From Muricoccus harenae (GTDB lineage Bacteria; Pseudomonadota; Alphaproteobacteria; Acetobacterales; Acetobacteraceae): 64,000 nucleotides of DNA. The notes beneath the pieces were generated by a model, which ran no database searches, was not told where the DNA came from, and saw only the letters and a program-made list of their open reading frames with translations. The stretch lies in assembly GCF_009848505.1 (NCBI RefSeq), contig NZ_WWDL01000029.1, forward strand, positions 1-64,000. The letters are read 5' to 3'. Shown here one piece after another: positions 16,253 through 25,292 of the stretch; position 1 is the first letter of the stretch; the number at the start of each line of letters is the position of its first letter. A program made the translations under genes and the position numbers.

Positions 16253-16435
16253 TTATTGCGGCCGGAGGCGCTGCGCCTCGAAGCGCTCCATTTCCTCTTT
16301 CAGCCGCAGCTTTTCCCGCTTGAGCCTGGTCAGTTCCATGCTGTCCGGCATGGGCCGGACGGCTTCCTCAAGAATGCGCGCATCGATCGCGTTGTGTCGG
16401 TCCTTGAGAGACTGCAGCCGGTGCGGGTTCAGCAT
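16253..16435 (-). CDS. DUF465 (YdcH-like) protein
   Basis: A 60-residue helical protein. The pattern LKDRHNAIDARILEEA followed by ELTRLKREKLRLKEEME is the DUF465 signature, a short coiled-coil of unknown function. ATG at 16433-16435, with GAGG about 10 nt upstream. It is divergent from a second DUF465 gene 192 nt away (16628-16828). Its own stop faces trcR across a shared hairpin. Confidence 0.88.
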   Translation of the reverse strand: MLNPHRLQSLKDRHNAIDARILEEAVRPMPDSMELTRLKREKLRLKEEMERFEAQRLRPQ

Positions 16436-16627
16436 ACGCGTGATCCTCTTCCTGCTCGGTTCGGTCGTTTAGGCCAGTTCGGCCGTCTTGGCCGTTTCGC
16501 GCGGCGTCTGTCACCGCCGCGCAGGAGATGATATGGCAAGCGCCAACCCGGGCGCGACCCATCTCACGCCCTTATCAACCCGCCCGTCCCGCTGGAGGGA
16601 CCGGGTGCTCGACCCATCCGGGGGACC

Positions 16628-16828
16628 ATGCTGGCCGAACGCGACAGCCTTCTCCGCCGCCTGCACGAGTTGCGGAGCGAGCACCGGGACCTGGACACTG
16701 TCATCGCCCGTCTCGAGGACAGCCTGCACGATCAATTGCAGCTCCAGCGACTGAAGAAGCGCAAGCTCAAGCTCAAGGACGAGATCGCCTGGCTGGAAAG
16801 CCGGCTGGTGCCGGACATCATCGCATGA
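16628..16828 (+). CDS. DUF465 (YdcH-like) protein, coupled to purE
   Basis: A 66-residue coiled-coil protein: [20 protein letters not shown] then [20 protein letters not shown], the DUF465 pattern. It overlaps purE by ATGA at 16825-16828, so it heads the purE-purK transcript and is translationally coupled to it. ATG at 16628 follows GGGGGA. The family's function is not known. It is a paralogue of the divergent 16253-16435 gene. Confidence 0.87.
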   Translation: MLAERDSLLRRLHELRSEHRDLDTVIARLEDSLHDQLQLQRLKKRKLKLKDEIAWLESRLVPDIIA

Positions 16829-17316
16829 GTAACGTCACGCGCCCCCAGGTGGGCATCATCATGGGCTCCCGCTCTGACTGGGAAACCATGCGCCATGCCG
16901 CCGAGATGCTGGAGCAGCTCTCGGTCCCGCATGAATGCCGCGTCGTCTCCGCCCACCGCACCCCGCACCGAATGGTGGACTATGCGGAGGGCGCCGTGGC
17001 GCGCGGGCTGAAGGTTATCATCGCGGGGGCCGGCGGCGCCGCCCACCTGCCCGGCATGACTGCCAGCATGACCCGCCTGCCCGTCCTCGGCGTGCCGGTG
17101 GAAAGCCATGCATTAAAGGGACAGGACTCCCTCCTCTCGATCGTTCAGATGCCCGCCGGCATACCAGTGGGCACGCTGGCCATCGGCCGTGCGGGCGCAG
17201 TGAACGCTGCCCTCATGGCCGCCGCCATCCTCGCCCTCTTCGACGCTGCCCTGGCCGATCGCCTGGAGGCTTTCCGAAAGGCCCAGACCGACGGCGTTGC
17301 GGAAACCCCAACTTGA
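16825..17316 (+). CDS. purE: N5-carboxyaminoimidazole ribonucleotide mutase
   Basis: A 163-residue class I PurE that converts N5-CAIR to CAIR in purine synthesis. [14 protein letters not shown] binds phosphate, [11 protein letters not shown] carries the catalytic His, and [11 protein letters not shown] and [22 protein letters not shown] (read in two parts) line the active site. The start overlaps the DUF465 stop (ATGA) and the stop overlaps the TTG of purK, giving a three-gene coupled operon. The cytoplasmic enzyme is normally an octamer. Confidence 0.97.
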   Translation: MSNVTRPQVGIIMGSRSDWETMRHAAEMLEQLSVPHECRVVSAHRTPHRMVDYAEGAVARGLKVIIAGAGGAAHLPGMTASMTRLPVLGVPVESHALKGQDSLLSIVQMPAGIPVGTLAIGRAGAVNAALMAAAILALFDAALADRLEAFRKAQTDGVAETPT

Positions 17317-18452
17317 CCCCGCCCACTGACACGACCAGCCCGCTCCCACCTGGCTCGACCATCGGAATCCTTGGCGGCGGCCAACTCGGCCGCATGACCG
17401 CCCTCGCTGCGGCCCAACTCGGCTACCGCTGCCACGTCTATTCCCCGACCGATGGTGAGCCCGGGACCCAGGTCGCCGGCGCTAGCACCATCGCTCCATA
17501 TGAGGACGAGGAGGCACTCGGCCGCTTCGCCCGCTCCGTGGACGTGGTGACCTTCGAGTTCGAGAACGTCCCGGCCCGGGTGCTGGACCATCTCGCCGCG
17601 CTCGTTCCCTGCCGCCCGGGCACCCGGGCGCTCTCCATCTGCCAGGATCGGCTGCTGGAGAAGGCCTTCCTCGAGAAGGCCGGCGTTCCCGTGGCGCCCT
17701 GGGCACCGGTTCATTCCGCCGCCGACCTTCCTGCCGCGCTCGCGAAGGTCGGGCTCCCCGCCGTCCTCAAGACCACCCGCCTCGGCTATGACGGCCGCGG
17801 CCAGGCAGTGGTCCGCAGCCTGGAGGAAGCTGAGGCGGCCCTCGCCCGCCTCTCGCCGCATCCGCTGATTGCCGAGGGCTTCGTCCAGTTCACCGCCGAG
17901 ATCTCGGCAATCGCCGCCCGTTCCGTCGACGGTAGCACCGCCACCTATGACGCGGTCGAGAATCGCCACACCCACCACATTCTCGACCTTTCCTTCGCCC
18001 CCGCCCGTGTGCCGGAAGCGGCTGCCGCGGCCGCCCGGCGCCATGCAGCCGCTGTGGCAGAGGCGCTGGAGCTGGTCGGCGTGCTGGCAGTCGAGTTCTT
18101 CCTGCTGCCCGGCGGCACCCTGCTCGGCAATGAGATCGCCCCGCGCCCGCACAATTCCGGCCATTGGACGATCGATGCCTGCCAGGCGAGCCAGTTCGAG
18201 CAGCATGCCCGCGCCGTGGCCGGCCTTCCGCTCGCCGGGACAGAACGCCACGCTGATGCGGTGATGCGTAACCTTGTCGGCCCTGAGGGCATGGCACGGT
18301 GGCCTGCCCTTGCCGCCGCCCCCGCCGTCTCCGTCCATCTCTATGGCAAGGCGGAAGCCCGCCCGGGCCGCAAGATGGGCCACGCGACGCGGTTGCTTCC
18401 GCTCGGCTCACTCGCCGTCCAGAGCGATTCGGCCCATCTCAACCATCTGTGA
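17313..18452 (+). CDS. purK: N5-carboxyaminoimidazole ribonucleotide synthase
   Basis: A 379-residue ATP-grasp enzyme that makes N5-CAIR from AIR, bicarbonate and ATP, feeding PurE. The N-terminal [21 protein letters not shown] and [10 protein letters not shown], the ATP-grasp [13 protein letters not shown] and the C-terminal [14 protein letters not shown] are clear. TTG at 17313 is chosen because it overlaps the purE stop (TTGA) and gives a short natural leader before the Rossmann-like motif; no ATG is available there. An inverted repeat follows at 18471-18490. Confidence 0.95.
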   Translation: MTPPTDTTSPLPPGSTIGILGGGQLGRMTALAAAQLGYRCHVYSPTDGEPGTQVAGASTIAPYEDEEALGRFARSVDVVTFEFENVPARVLDHLAALVPCRPGTRALSICQDRLLEKAFLEKAGVPVAPWAPVHSAADLPAALAKVGLPAVLKTTRLGYDGRGQAVVRSLEEAEAALARLSPHPLIAEGFVQFTAEISAIAARSVDGSTATYDAVENRHTHHILDLSFAPARVPEAAAAAARRHAAAVAEALELVGVLAVEFFLLPGGTLLGNEIAPRPHNSGHWTIDACQASQFEQHARAVAGLPLAGTERHADAVMRNLVGPEGMARWPALAAAPAVSVHLYGKAEARPGRKMGHATRLLPLGSLAVQSDSAHLNHL

Positions 18453-18470
18453 CCGAAATGCCAAGGTGTG

Positions 18471-18490
18471 CTGTGGCTGCCACGCCACAG
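18471..18490 (+). terminator. Hairpin after purK
   Basis: A perfect 7-bp stem CTGTGGC/GCCACAG with a 6-nt loop lies 18 nt past the purK stop. There is no U-tract, so termination is only suggested by position. Confidence 0.4.
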
Positions 18491-18631
18491 TGACCTGAAA
18501 CCCGTTTCGGTACGGGCCGGATGCGATGCGTGGGCGCAAAGGCAGTGGTAGATAAGCCTGACGCGGCGCCGGAATCGGGAGCCACCTGACTCCCGCGCCG
18601 CGCGCCCCTGGTGGATCGGGAGTTCAACATC

Positions 18632-19756
18632 ATGAGCCTGAAGAAGGCCCTTCTGGCCGCGACGATTCTGTCGCTGCCGCTCGCCGCGCAGGCCCAGCCT
18701 GTGACCGGCCTCTACATCGCCGGCGGCGCTGGCGTGAACTGGCTGCAGAAGTCGGACATCGACCTCGTCGGTCCGAACGGCCGGACGGTCGGCACTGCCG
18801 GCAGCGTCGATTTCGACCACGGCTGGCTCGGCGTCGGCAGCATTGGCTTTGGCTTCGGCAACGGCCTGCGCCTTGAGGCCGAGGGCAACTACCGCGAGAA
18901 CAACGTTCACGACTTCCGCTTCGGCGGCGTCACGCCCCGCTTCCAGGGCGGCCGTACCCGCTCCTATGGCGCGATGGGCAACGTGCTGTTCGACTTCGCC
19001 ATCCCCGGCGTGCCGGTGATGCCGTATGTCGGCGGCGGCGTCGGCTATGTGTGGCATGAGTATGACGGCGTGCGTGGCACGGACTACACTGCCCCGAACG
19101 GCAATCGCCTCATGATCGACGACACTGATGGGCGCTTCGCCTATCAGGGCATCGCCGGCGTGGCCTTCAACCTCGGCGTCCCGGGGCTGAGCCTGACCGC
19201 CGAGTACCGCTTCATGGGCACGCTCTCGCCGGAACTGAACGCCGTCGTGCAGACCCAGACGGCGGCCCAGGCTCGCGTCAACCAGCGCACCACGATCGCG
19301 TCCGGCAAGGTTGAGGTGGACAACTACAACCACTCCGTGCTCGTCGGCCTGCGTTATGCCTTCAACGCGCCGCGCCCGGCGCCGGCTCCTGTCGTGGCCC
19401 CGGCTCCGGCCGCTGCCCCGGCTCCGGCCCGCACCTACCTGGTGTTCTTCGACTTCGACCGTGCTGACCTGACGGATCGTGCCCGCCAGATCATCGCCGA
19501 AGCCGCCCAGGCGGTGACCAGCACCGGCACGACGCGCATCGAAGTGGCCGGCCATGCCGACCGCTCGGGCACGCCGCAGTACAACCAGCGCCTGTCCATG
19601 CGCCGCGCCGAGGCTGTTGCCGCCGAGCTCGCGCGCCGTGGCGTCGCCCGCTCCGCCATGTCGATCCAGGCCTTCGGCGAGAGCCGTCCGCTGGTCCCGA
19701 CCGCCGATGGCGTGCGTGAGCCGCAGAACCGCCGCGTCGAGATCGTGCTGCGCTAA
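18632..19756 (+). CDS. OmpA-family outer-membrane protein
   Basis: A 374-residue outer-membrane protein. The signal peptide is MSLKKALLAATILSLPLAAQAQ. It is followed by an eight-strand beta-barrel domain (~24-250; GLYIAGGAGVNW, YVGGGVGYVWHEY, LTAEYRFMGT, VLVGLRYAF), a Pro/Ala linker (~252-268) and a C-terminal OmpA domain (~270-374) that anchors to peptidoglycan (FDFDRADLTDRA, VAGHADRSGTPQYN, LSMRRAEAVAAEL, NRRVEIVLR). ATG at 18632 has GGGAG 9 nt upstream. A good terminator follows. It is probably an abundant structural porin, transcribed alone. Confidence 0.93.
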   Translation: MSLKKALLAATILSLPLAAQAQPVTGLYIAGGAGVNWLQKSDIDLVGPNGRTVGTAGSVDFDHGWLGVGSIGFGFGNGLRLEAEGNYRENNVHDFRFGGVTPRFQGGRTRSYGAMGNVLFDFAIPGVPVMPYVGGGVGYVWHEYDGVRGTDYTAPNGNRLMIDDTDGRFAYQGIAGVAFNLGVPGLSLTAEYRFMGTLSPELNAVVQTQTAAQARVNQRTTIASGKVEVDNYNHSVLVGLRYAFNAPRPAPAPVVAPAPAAAPAPARTYLVFFDFDRADLTDRARQIIAEAAQAVTSTGTTRIEVAGHADRSGTPQYNQRLSMRRAEAVAAELARRGVARSAMSIQAFGESRPLVPTADGVREPQNRRVEIVLR

Positions 19757-19785
19757 GCAGCACGACCCTCTCGCAGGGAAAGTTG

Positions 19786-19812
19786 GGGGCGGGACCGCAA
19801 GGTCCCGCCCCT
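19786..19812 (+). terminator. Terminator of the OmpA-family gene
   Basis: A GC-rich stem GGGGCGGGACC/GGTCCCGCCCC with a GCAA tetraloop is followed by TTTCATTT. Confidence 0.85.
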
Positions 19813-19908
19813 TTCATTTGGAGCGTTCCGCAACCCATCTGAAGACTCGCCCTTGCTCGAGGCGATCGTTTAACTTCCGTCACGGCTTCGTGCGCGGAGA
19901 GCGATGGC

Positions 19909-20304
19909 ATGCGAGCGCAATACATCTTTGCAGCCCTGCTGCCCCTGCTGCTCCTGCTGGGCGGCTGCGCGGTCTCATCTGAACCCCGTGAACCAGGTCT
20001 CGTCGGCTATCTTAAGATCTTCGAGGCGGCACGGGACGCCCGGCAGGCCTGCGCGGGCCTCGGGCCAGATTGCGGCCCGCCCAACATGGCCAGGTCCTTG
20101 ATCCTGGCTCAATCCAGCGTGCCCTCATACTTGTTCCAGCCTCGGGAGCGCGTCGCTGCCGAGCGTGAGTTGGCCGAGGCGGCACTCCAGGCCGCCCATG
20201 CGGATTGCCGGAGCCGTGGCATCGATCCCCGCTCGCCGCGATGGGATACCTGCCGCGTCGACCGTGGCATCGCCCGGCTGAGCAAGGTGGCGGAGCTCCA
20301 CTGA
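19909..20304 (+). CDS. Hypothetical lipoprotein
   Basis: A 131-residue lipoprotein. The signal MRAQYIFAALLPLLLLLGGC has the lipobox LGGC, with Cys20 as the acylated residue. The mature part has several Cys residues (QACAGLGPDCG, DCRSRG, DTCRVDR) that could form disulfides, and an Ala/Glu-rich helix. I recognise no domain. GGAG about 11 nt upstream supports ATG 19909. It is convergent with another secreted Cys-containing protein across a strong hairpin. Confidence 0.72.
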   Translation: MRAQYIFAALLPLLLLLGGCAVSSEPREPGLVGYLKIFEAARDARQACAGLGPDCGPPNMARSLILAQSSVPSYLFQPRERVAAERELAEAALQAAHADCRSRGIDPRSPRWDTCRVDRGIARLSKVAELH

Positions 20305-20348
20305 CGGCCCGGACATGCAAAGGGCGCCGAACGGCACCCTGAAACGAA

Positions 20349-20372
20349 GAAGGGCGCCTTGCGGCGCCCTTC
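20349..20372. terminator. Bidirectional hairpin between convergent genes
   Basis: A perfect 10-bp stem GAAGGGCGCC/GGCGCCCTTC with loop TTGC separates the genes ending at 20304 and 20396. Confidence 0.75.
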
Positions 20373-20395
20373 GGAAAACCCGGATCCGGTTTGCT

Positions 20396-20932
20396 TTAGC
20401 GCGTCTTCGTCGACACGCGGCGGACGTTCGTCCGCTGCCGCTGCGCCGGCGCCGAGCGGGCCGCCGGGGACGCCGCAGTGCATTCCGAGCGGCCATACGG
20501 GTTGGACAGGTTGTTCTGCACGGCGATCGTCGCCAGCGCCTCGGCGCTCTTCGGCGCGGCAAGGGCCACGGTGAACAGCGGCAGCACGTTGCGGCAGAAG
20601 TTCGAGCCCTGACGGATCCCGTCCTGCGAATGCGCATTCGCAAGCTGGGTGATGTAGCCGTCGAGCGAGGTCTGCCCACGCGCACCCGCCGTGCGGCGGT
20701 AATGGGCGTTGATGCCACGATAGGCACTGCCCAGCTCGCTCTGATACTGGCGGACGAAGGTGTTGTACTGCTCGTCCTGCTGGCAGCTCAGGGCAGCGAC
20801 CATCAGCTGGCTCTGCAAAGCGCGAACCTCGAAGGCAGTCTTCTCAGCCGGCTGGACGCAGGTCTGAGCAAGGACCGGCGTCGCGATGACAGCAGCCGCG
20901 AGGCCGGCGGCAAGGAAGCGAATCGGCGACAT
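20396..20932 (-). CDS. Secreted hypothetical protein
   Basis: A 178-residue periplasmic protein. The signal peptide MSPIRFLAAGLAAAVIATPVLAQ is followed by TCVQPAEKTAFEVRALQSQL, LSCQQDEQYNTFVRQYQ and a third Cys in SNFCRNVLPLF, after which a basic, Ala/Arg-rich tail (APAQRQRTNVRRVSTKTR) follows. The conserved-looking helical core suggests a family shared among acetic-acid-type bacteria, but I cannot name it. ATG at 20930-20932 is chosen for the signal peptide; an in-frame ATG eight codons upstream is less likely. Confidence 0.72.
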   Translation of the reverse strand: MSPIRFLAAGLAAAVIATPVLAQTCVQPAEKTAFEVRALQSQLMVAALSCQQDEQYNTFVRQYQSELGSAYRGINAHYRRTAGARGQTSLDGYITQLANAHSQDGIRQGSNFCRNVLPLFTVALAAPKSAEALATIAVQNNLSNPYGRSECTAASPAARSAPAQRQRTNVRRVSTKTR

Positions 20933-21134
20933 CTGAACCGGGTTCTCCCGAGGCAATATTGTAAGGCGGCACCTCCGCCCCTGGCGGATATCTATCGAGT
21001 CGAGCTCCTCGATGCACGCGGCAAGATGAGCCCGCAGCTCAATTCTCCCAGCAACTTACGAGGCGTGGCGGAAATGCCATGGCAAGGCGAGGTGCGGTAC
21101 CCTGGAGGTCAGCCTCCAACGCTCGATTCCGGCC

Positions 21135-21716
21135 TCAGCCAGATCCGGCAGCCCTCGGGCGCTGCAGCCGGGCCAGCGCCGTCAGCTGTCTGTCAAGGAA
21201 ATCCAGCGCCCCCTCCTGCCCGCCGTGTCCACGCAGCCAGTAGGCCAGGGTGGCGATGTAGATGCCGGCGAGCGAGGCGCGCCGGGTGTACCAGGAGAAA
21301 TCCGCGGACCGATCCCCGGCCGCCGCCCAGATGGCGTCGGCCGTGCGCGCCAGGCTCCGCGCTGCCGCGCCGGCATTCCAGGGCAGGGCGAGAAGCGCCG
21401 TCGCCCGGCGCAGCGCCTCGCGTTGCGGCTCCAGCGATTCCAGCCGAATGGCGATGAGCCGACGGATGCGCGCGGGCGTCCTCATCCCCTCCAGAGCCTC
21501 CCGCGAGGCCGCCTCCTCCATCTGCCGGTCGGTCAGGTCGATCCAGGCCTCCACGGCCCCGACCGGCCCGCGAGGGAAGAGCCAGCGATGGGCAACCGGA
21601 TCCTCGCCGAGGCCATGCAGCCCCGCCTCCAGCGCCGCCTCGGTCCAGCCCAGCCGAGGCACATGGGGAAGGGTCGCCAGGATGGCGGCATCCCGTTCGG
21701 GGCTACGCTCGATCAC
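21135..21716 (-). CDS. COQ9-family ubiquinone biosynthesis protein
   Basis: A 193-residue COQ9-type protein, of the family also called rpsU-divergently transcribed protein. The C-terminal block SADFSWYTRRASLAGIYIATLAYWLRG (read in two parts) is the COQ9 signature, forming the lipid-binding groove that presents ubiquinone precursors to Coq7-type hydroxylases. The N-terminal part resembles TetR-like folds without a DNA-binding motif. Its start overlaps the def stop (ATGA, 21713-21716). As the family nickname predicts, rpsU is divergent from this operon, with def in between. Confidence 0.88.
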   Translation of the reverse strand: MIERSPERDAAILATLPHVPRLGWTEAALEAGLHGLGEDPVAHRWLFPRGPVGAVEAWIDLTDRQMEEAASREALEGMRTPARIRRLIAIRLESLEPQREALRRATALLALPWNAGAAARSLARTADAIWAAAGDRSADFSWYTRRASLAGIYIATLAYWLRGHGGQEGALDFLDRQLTALARLQRPRAAGSG

Positions 21717-22249
21717 CGTTTACCCTCCTGTCGCGCAGCGTCGGGCCTGGTCTCAGGTGGCGCCTGGAACCGCGCCAACTCCTCGGTAAAGCCAAGCCTG
21801 GAGATATCCACCATTCGCATCAGATAGAGAATGCCTTCCAAATGTTCGAATTCGTGCTGCATCACCCTGGCGGCCATGCCGTCAGCCTCGCCCGAAACGG
21901 TCCGCCCCTCTGCATCCACCCCGCTCCAGGATATCCGCGCGGGGCGCGCCACCTCCCCTCGCAGCCCGGGAATGGAAAGGCAGCCTTCCCAGGCTGCCTC
22001 CTGTTCCTCGGTGAGCGGCGCGATCTCGGGGTTGAACAGGGCGAAGACCCTGGGCCCGTCCCGCATCACGAAAAGCCGCAGCGGCACATGCACCTGCGGC
22101 GCGGCCAGCCCGAGCCCATTGGCGTCGATCATCGTCTCGGCCATGTCGGTGGCTAGGCGGCGCATCTCAGGGGAGGTGGGGTCAGGCACCGGCTCCGCGC
22201 GGCGCAGCAGCACCGGGTGGCCCAACCGCGCAATTTTCAGGATGGCCAT
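21713..22249 (-). CDS. def: Peptide deformylase
   Basis: A 178-residue metallohydrolase that removes the formyl group from nascent proteins. Motif 1 GLGLAAPQ (45-52), motif 2 EGCLS with metal-ligand Cys90, and motif 3 QHEFEHLEG with ligands His132 and His136 and catalytic Glu133 are all intact. The more usual Asp of HExDH is Glu here, which is seen in other active deformylases. It is the first gene of a two-gene operon with the COQ9-family gene and is divergent from rpsU. No fmt is adjacent, so this is likely a second, stand-alone copy (inferred). Confidence 0.93.
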   Translation of the reverse strand: MAILKIARLGHPVLLRRAEPVPDPTSPEMRRLATDMAETMIDANGLGLAAPQVHVPLRLFVMRDGPRVFALFNPEIAPLTEEQEAAWEGCLSIPGLRGEVARPARISWSGVDAEGRTVSGEADGMAARVMQHEFEHLEGILYLMRMVDISRLGFTEELARFQAPPETRPDAARQEGKR

Positions 22250-22392
22250 TCGGGTTCCATGACAAGCAGTAAGGGCAACTCCGCCCTGCCCCGCATGTTG
22301 GAACGCCGGCCGGATTCGTCACCAGGGCTGCAGCGCAGCACGTTTCGGGCTTTCCCCGGCGCTCAAACTCATGTTAGACGGCCGAGCTTTCG

Positions 22393-22415
22393 CTGGATGG
22401 AGTCGCTCCATCCAG
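22393..22415 (+). promoter_or_regulatory. Perfect hairpin in the rpsU leader
   Basis: A 10-bp stem CTGGATGGAG/CTCCATCCAG with loop TCG ends 49 nt before the rpsU start. It has no U-tract after it and lies in a short leader, so it could be an attenuator, protein-binding leader or the terminal stem of an unannotated transcript. The function is inferred. Confidence 0.45.
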
Positions 22416-22463
22416 CCGTTCACCCATCTTCAATCCATCCTTTGGCAAGGAGGACGTTGCCGC

Positions 22464-22667
22464 GTGCAAGTCGTCGTTCGGGACAACAACATTGACCAGG
22501 CGCTCAAGGCGCTCAAGAAGAAGCTGCAGCGTGAGGGCGTCTTCCGCGAGATGAAGCTCCGCCGCCACTTCGAGAAGCCCTCCGAGCGCCGTGCGCGCGA
22601 GGCCGCCGAGGCCGTCCGCCGCGCCCGCAAGGTCGAGCGCAAGCGCCTGGAGCGCGAGGGCTTCTGA
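22464..22667 (+). CDS. rpsU: 30S ribosomal protein bS21
   Basis: A 67-residue, very basic bS21 that promotes mRNA base pairing during initiation. [37 protein letters not shown] and the Arg-rich tail match the family. GTG at 22464 has AAGGAGG 10 nt upstream. A perfect hairpin lies in its leader. The divergent def-COQ9 operon is the usual alphaproteobacterial neighbourhood. Confidence 0.96.
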   Translation: MQVVVRDNNIDQALKALKKKLQREGVFREMKLRRHFEKPSERRAREAAEAVRRARKVERKRLEREGF

Positions 22668-22802
22668 GCCTTCCCCTCCCTGGCCCCGAGGGGCCACAGG
22701 GAGGGACACCGAAGACGCCGAATGGCCGCGGCGTGGGGATCAGTCCCCGCGAACCGCGGCTTTCGCGCGCCCGCCTTCCTGCATCCAGCCCTGGGCAGAA
22801 CG

Positions 22803-24389
22803 TCAGCCCGCCTTCTTCAGGTTCCAGAAGGTCGCGAAGCTCGGAAGCTCGTCGGTCAGCGTGTTCCTGTAGGCGGTGGCCTGGAAATACTGGCCCAGGG
22901 GGACAAAAGGCACCGTCTCGAAGGCACGGCGCTGCATCCGGCCGGCCACCGTCTTCTGCGCAGTTAGGTCCGGCGCATCGAACCACTCGCCCCGTAGCGC
23001 CTCGATCTCCGGATCGTCCGGCCAGCCGAACCAACCCGCCTGCCCATTGGCCCACAGCTGGGTATTAGCCGCCGGCGTCGCATTGTCCGCCCCCGCGCTG
23101 AAGGTGACGAAGGCGCTCCAACCGCCCTGGGCCGGCGCCGCCTTGCTGCCCCGCTTCGTCAGCACCGATCCCCAGTCGATCGCCTGATAATCGACGTTCA
23201 TACCGATCTTCTTCAGCGTGTCCGCCATGACTTCGCTCATGGCATTTACATGCGGCAGGTCGGTTGGCACCAGGAACACCACCGGCTCACCCTTGTAGCC
23301 AGCCGCCGCCAGTTCCCGCTTCGAGCGCTCGGGCTTCCGTGGGCCGGTCACCACATCCAGCGCCACTTCGCTTGCCAGCGGGCTTCCGGGGGTGAAGACA
23401 CCAGCCGGCACGCGCCACATGGCACGGTCAACCCCGGCGCAGGCCAGCATCATGTCCGTCTGGTTCACGGCCGCCAGCACCACGCGCCGTACCGCCGGAT
23501 TGTCGAAGGGCGGGTGCAGATGGTTCATGCGGAAGCTGGCGCAATAGCCCGCCCGATCCAGCACCCCCACCGTTAGATTACGGTTTCGCCGCAGCAGCGG
23601 CAGCAGGTCGGGCGTGGCGAAGTCCCACTAATCCACCTCGCCTGCCTGCAGGGCACTGGCGGCGGTGGCAGGATCGGGGGTAGTGAGCCACTCCACCCGG
23701 ACCAGGTTTACAATTTTCGGCCCGGCGGTGCCGCTGGGCGTGCCGTTCGGCACCGGGACATAGCGCTCGTTCCGCGCGTAGACGGCCCGCGCGCCCGGCA
23801 CCCGCTCATCGGCCAGGAAGCGAAAGGGGCCGGAGCCCACCATCTCCGTTACCTGCGTGGTGCCCGGGGTCTTTGCCAGGCGCTCCGGCATCATCGCCGG
23901 CATGTGGACGCCGAACTTGCCCAGGGCCGTGGACAGCATGGGAAAGGGCTTCTTCAGTCGGAAGAGGATCCGCTTGTCGTCGGGAGCGGAAAGTTCCTCC
24001 ACCGCCGCCATCAGCGTTGCGCCGAAGCCGTCCCGGCTGGCCCAACGGCGGATAGAAGCGGTGCAGTCCCGCGCCAGCACCGGTTCCCCATCATGCCAGC
24101 GCAGACCATCGCGCAGGGTCAGCGTCCAGCGCTTGCCGTCATCCTCGACGACATGCCCCGCGACCATCTGCGGCTGCGGCGCGTAACCCGAGTCGGTGCC
24201 GTAGAGGGTATCGAACACCATGAAGCCGTGGTTGCGCGTGACATAGGCGGTGTTCCAATGCGGGTCGAGCGTCGAGAGATCCGCCTGAGGGACGAAGCGC
24301 AGCACCTTCGTCCCCTGGGCCGCCCCGATGCGTGGCGCGCCCAGAGCAGCGAGCCCGGCGGAAGCCGCCAGGAATTAGCGTCGCTGCAT
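22803..24389 (-). pseudogene. Family 5 (DppA/OppA-like) peptide-binding protein, broken by two nonsense codons
   Basis: Read through, the frame is 529 codons, the usual length of ABC dipeptide/oligopeptide receptors. It opens MQRR-stop-FLAASAGLAALGAPRIGAAQ, a twin-arginine-like signal in which codon 5 is TAA (24375-24377). FVPQADLSTLDPHWNTAYVT, RDGLRWHDGEPV, YFQATAYRN and the ending FATFWNLKKAG are family-typical. Codon 254 is TAG (23628-23630) in GEVD-stop-WDFATPDLLPLL, where relatives have WW, so TGG-to-TAG is likely. All segments share one frame with no indels. No opp/dpp permease genes flank it. Two independent stops make a sequencing error less likely than for a single lesion. Confidence 0.9.
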
Positions 24390-24524
24390 CTCGTCTTACC
24401 CCCGGATGATCACGGTAGTTGTCACGGTAGCGCAGCAAGCCTCATGCCACCTGCCCATCCATGCAAGCCGGGCGAACCACGCCCCCGCCCGCGCGTTCCG
24501 CCCGGGGAACCGCCGGATACCGAC

Positions 24525-25223
24525 ATGCCAAGCCTCACCCATGAACTGATCGCCCGTGCCGTCCTGCCGCCGCCGCCCGGCCCCGCGGCGCCCGCACCGG
24601 ACGAGGCCCGCCTGCGGGCGGAGATGAAGGTCTTCCTGCATGGCCGCGACCCGAAGCTCGGTCTCTGGGTCTTCGCCTATGGCGCCCTGATGTGGAGCCA
24701 CGATGAAGCCCGTCCGGATATCGTCACCCCTGCCCGGCTGTCCGGCCTCGCCCGCCGCTATTCACTGCGCGATACCCATGACCGCGGAACGCCCGCCACC
24801 CCGGGCCTCACCCTCGGGCTGGAGGAGGTCCCCGCCCTCGCCTGTTCCGGCCTCTTGCTCCACCTGCCCGGACCCAATGTGGAATCACGCCTGTGGCAAG
24901 CCTGGAAGCAGGAGATGGGCCCCGGATTCTATCGGCCCGAGTGGCGCGACGCGGTGATGCATGCCAGCCGCGACACGGGCGGCGCTACCATCCGCACCCT
25001 CTGCTTCGTCGCGCGGCACGACCACCCGCTGCATGTGGGACAGCAACCCATCGCCACCGTGGCGGACACCCTCGCCCAGTCCAGCGGCCCTGGCGGGACA
25101 GCGGCCGCCTATCTGCTCGACGCGGCGGACACGCTGCGCCGGCATGGGATGCGTGATGCGCTGCTGGAAAGCCTGGAGGCGGAGGTGGCGCGGCGGCTGG
25201 CAGGCTGGCGCCCGGCCGCCTAG
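24525..25223 (+). CDS. Gamma-glutamylcyclotransferase, ChaC family
   Basis: A 232-residue ChaC-like enzyme that cleaves gamma-glutamyl groups, classically glutathione, to 5-oxoproline and Cys-Gly. The substrate-binding loop LWVFAYGALMW matches the family YGSL motif, and RRYSLRDTHDRGTPATPGLTLGLEEV (in two blocks) contains the expected catalytic Glu region. FYRPEWRDAV is also conserved. ATG at 24525 starts the natural N-terminus. It is convergent with pntB, separated by two strong hairpins. Confidence 0.88.
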   Translation: MPSLTHELIARAVLPPPPGPAAPAPDEARLRAEMKVFLHGRDPKLGLWVFAYGALMWSHDEARPDIVTPARLSGLARRYSLRDTHDRGTPATPGLTLGLEEVPALACSGLLLHLPGPNVESRLWQAWKQEMGPGFYRPEWRDAVMHASRDTGGATIRTLCFVARHDHPLHVGQQPIATVADTLAQSSGPGGTAAAYLLDAADTLRRHGMRDALLESLEAEVARRLAGWRPAA

Positions 25224-25235
25224 GCGCCCGGGCAT

Positions 25236-25285
25236 CCGGGATGGCCATGGCCATCCCGGCAGAGGTCCGGAGGCAGTGCCTCCGG
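25236..25285. terminator. Two adjacent hairpins between the chaC-like gene and pntB
   Basis: A perfect 24-nt palindrome centred on GGCCATGGCC (25236-25259) and an 8-bp stem CCGGAGGC/GCCTCCGG with loop AGT (25267-25285) separate convergent genes. There is no U-tract on either strand. Confidence 0.65.
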
Positions 25286-25292
25286 CGTCCCG

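Noticed and set aside
25236-25259. 24-nt perfect palindrome considered as a resolution or transfer site
   Set aside because: It sits between convergent genes with another hairpin 7 nt away and no mobile genes nearby, so a terminator is more likely.
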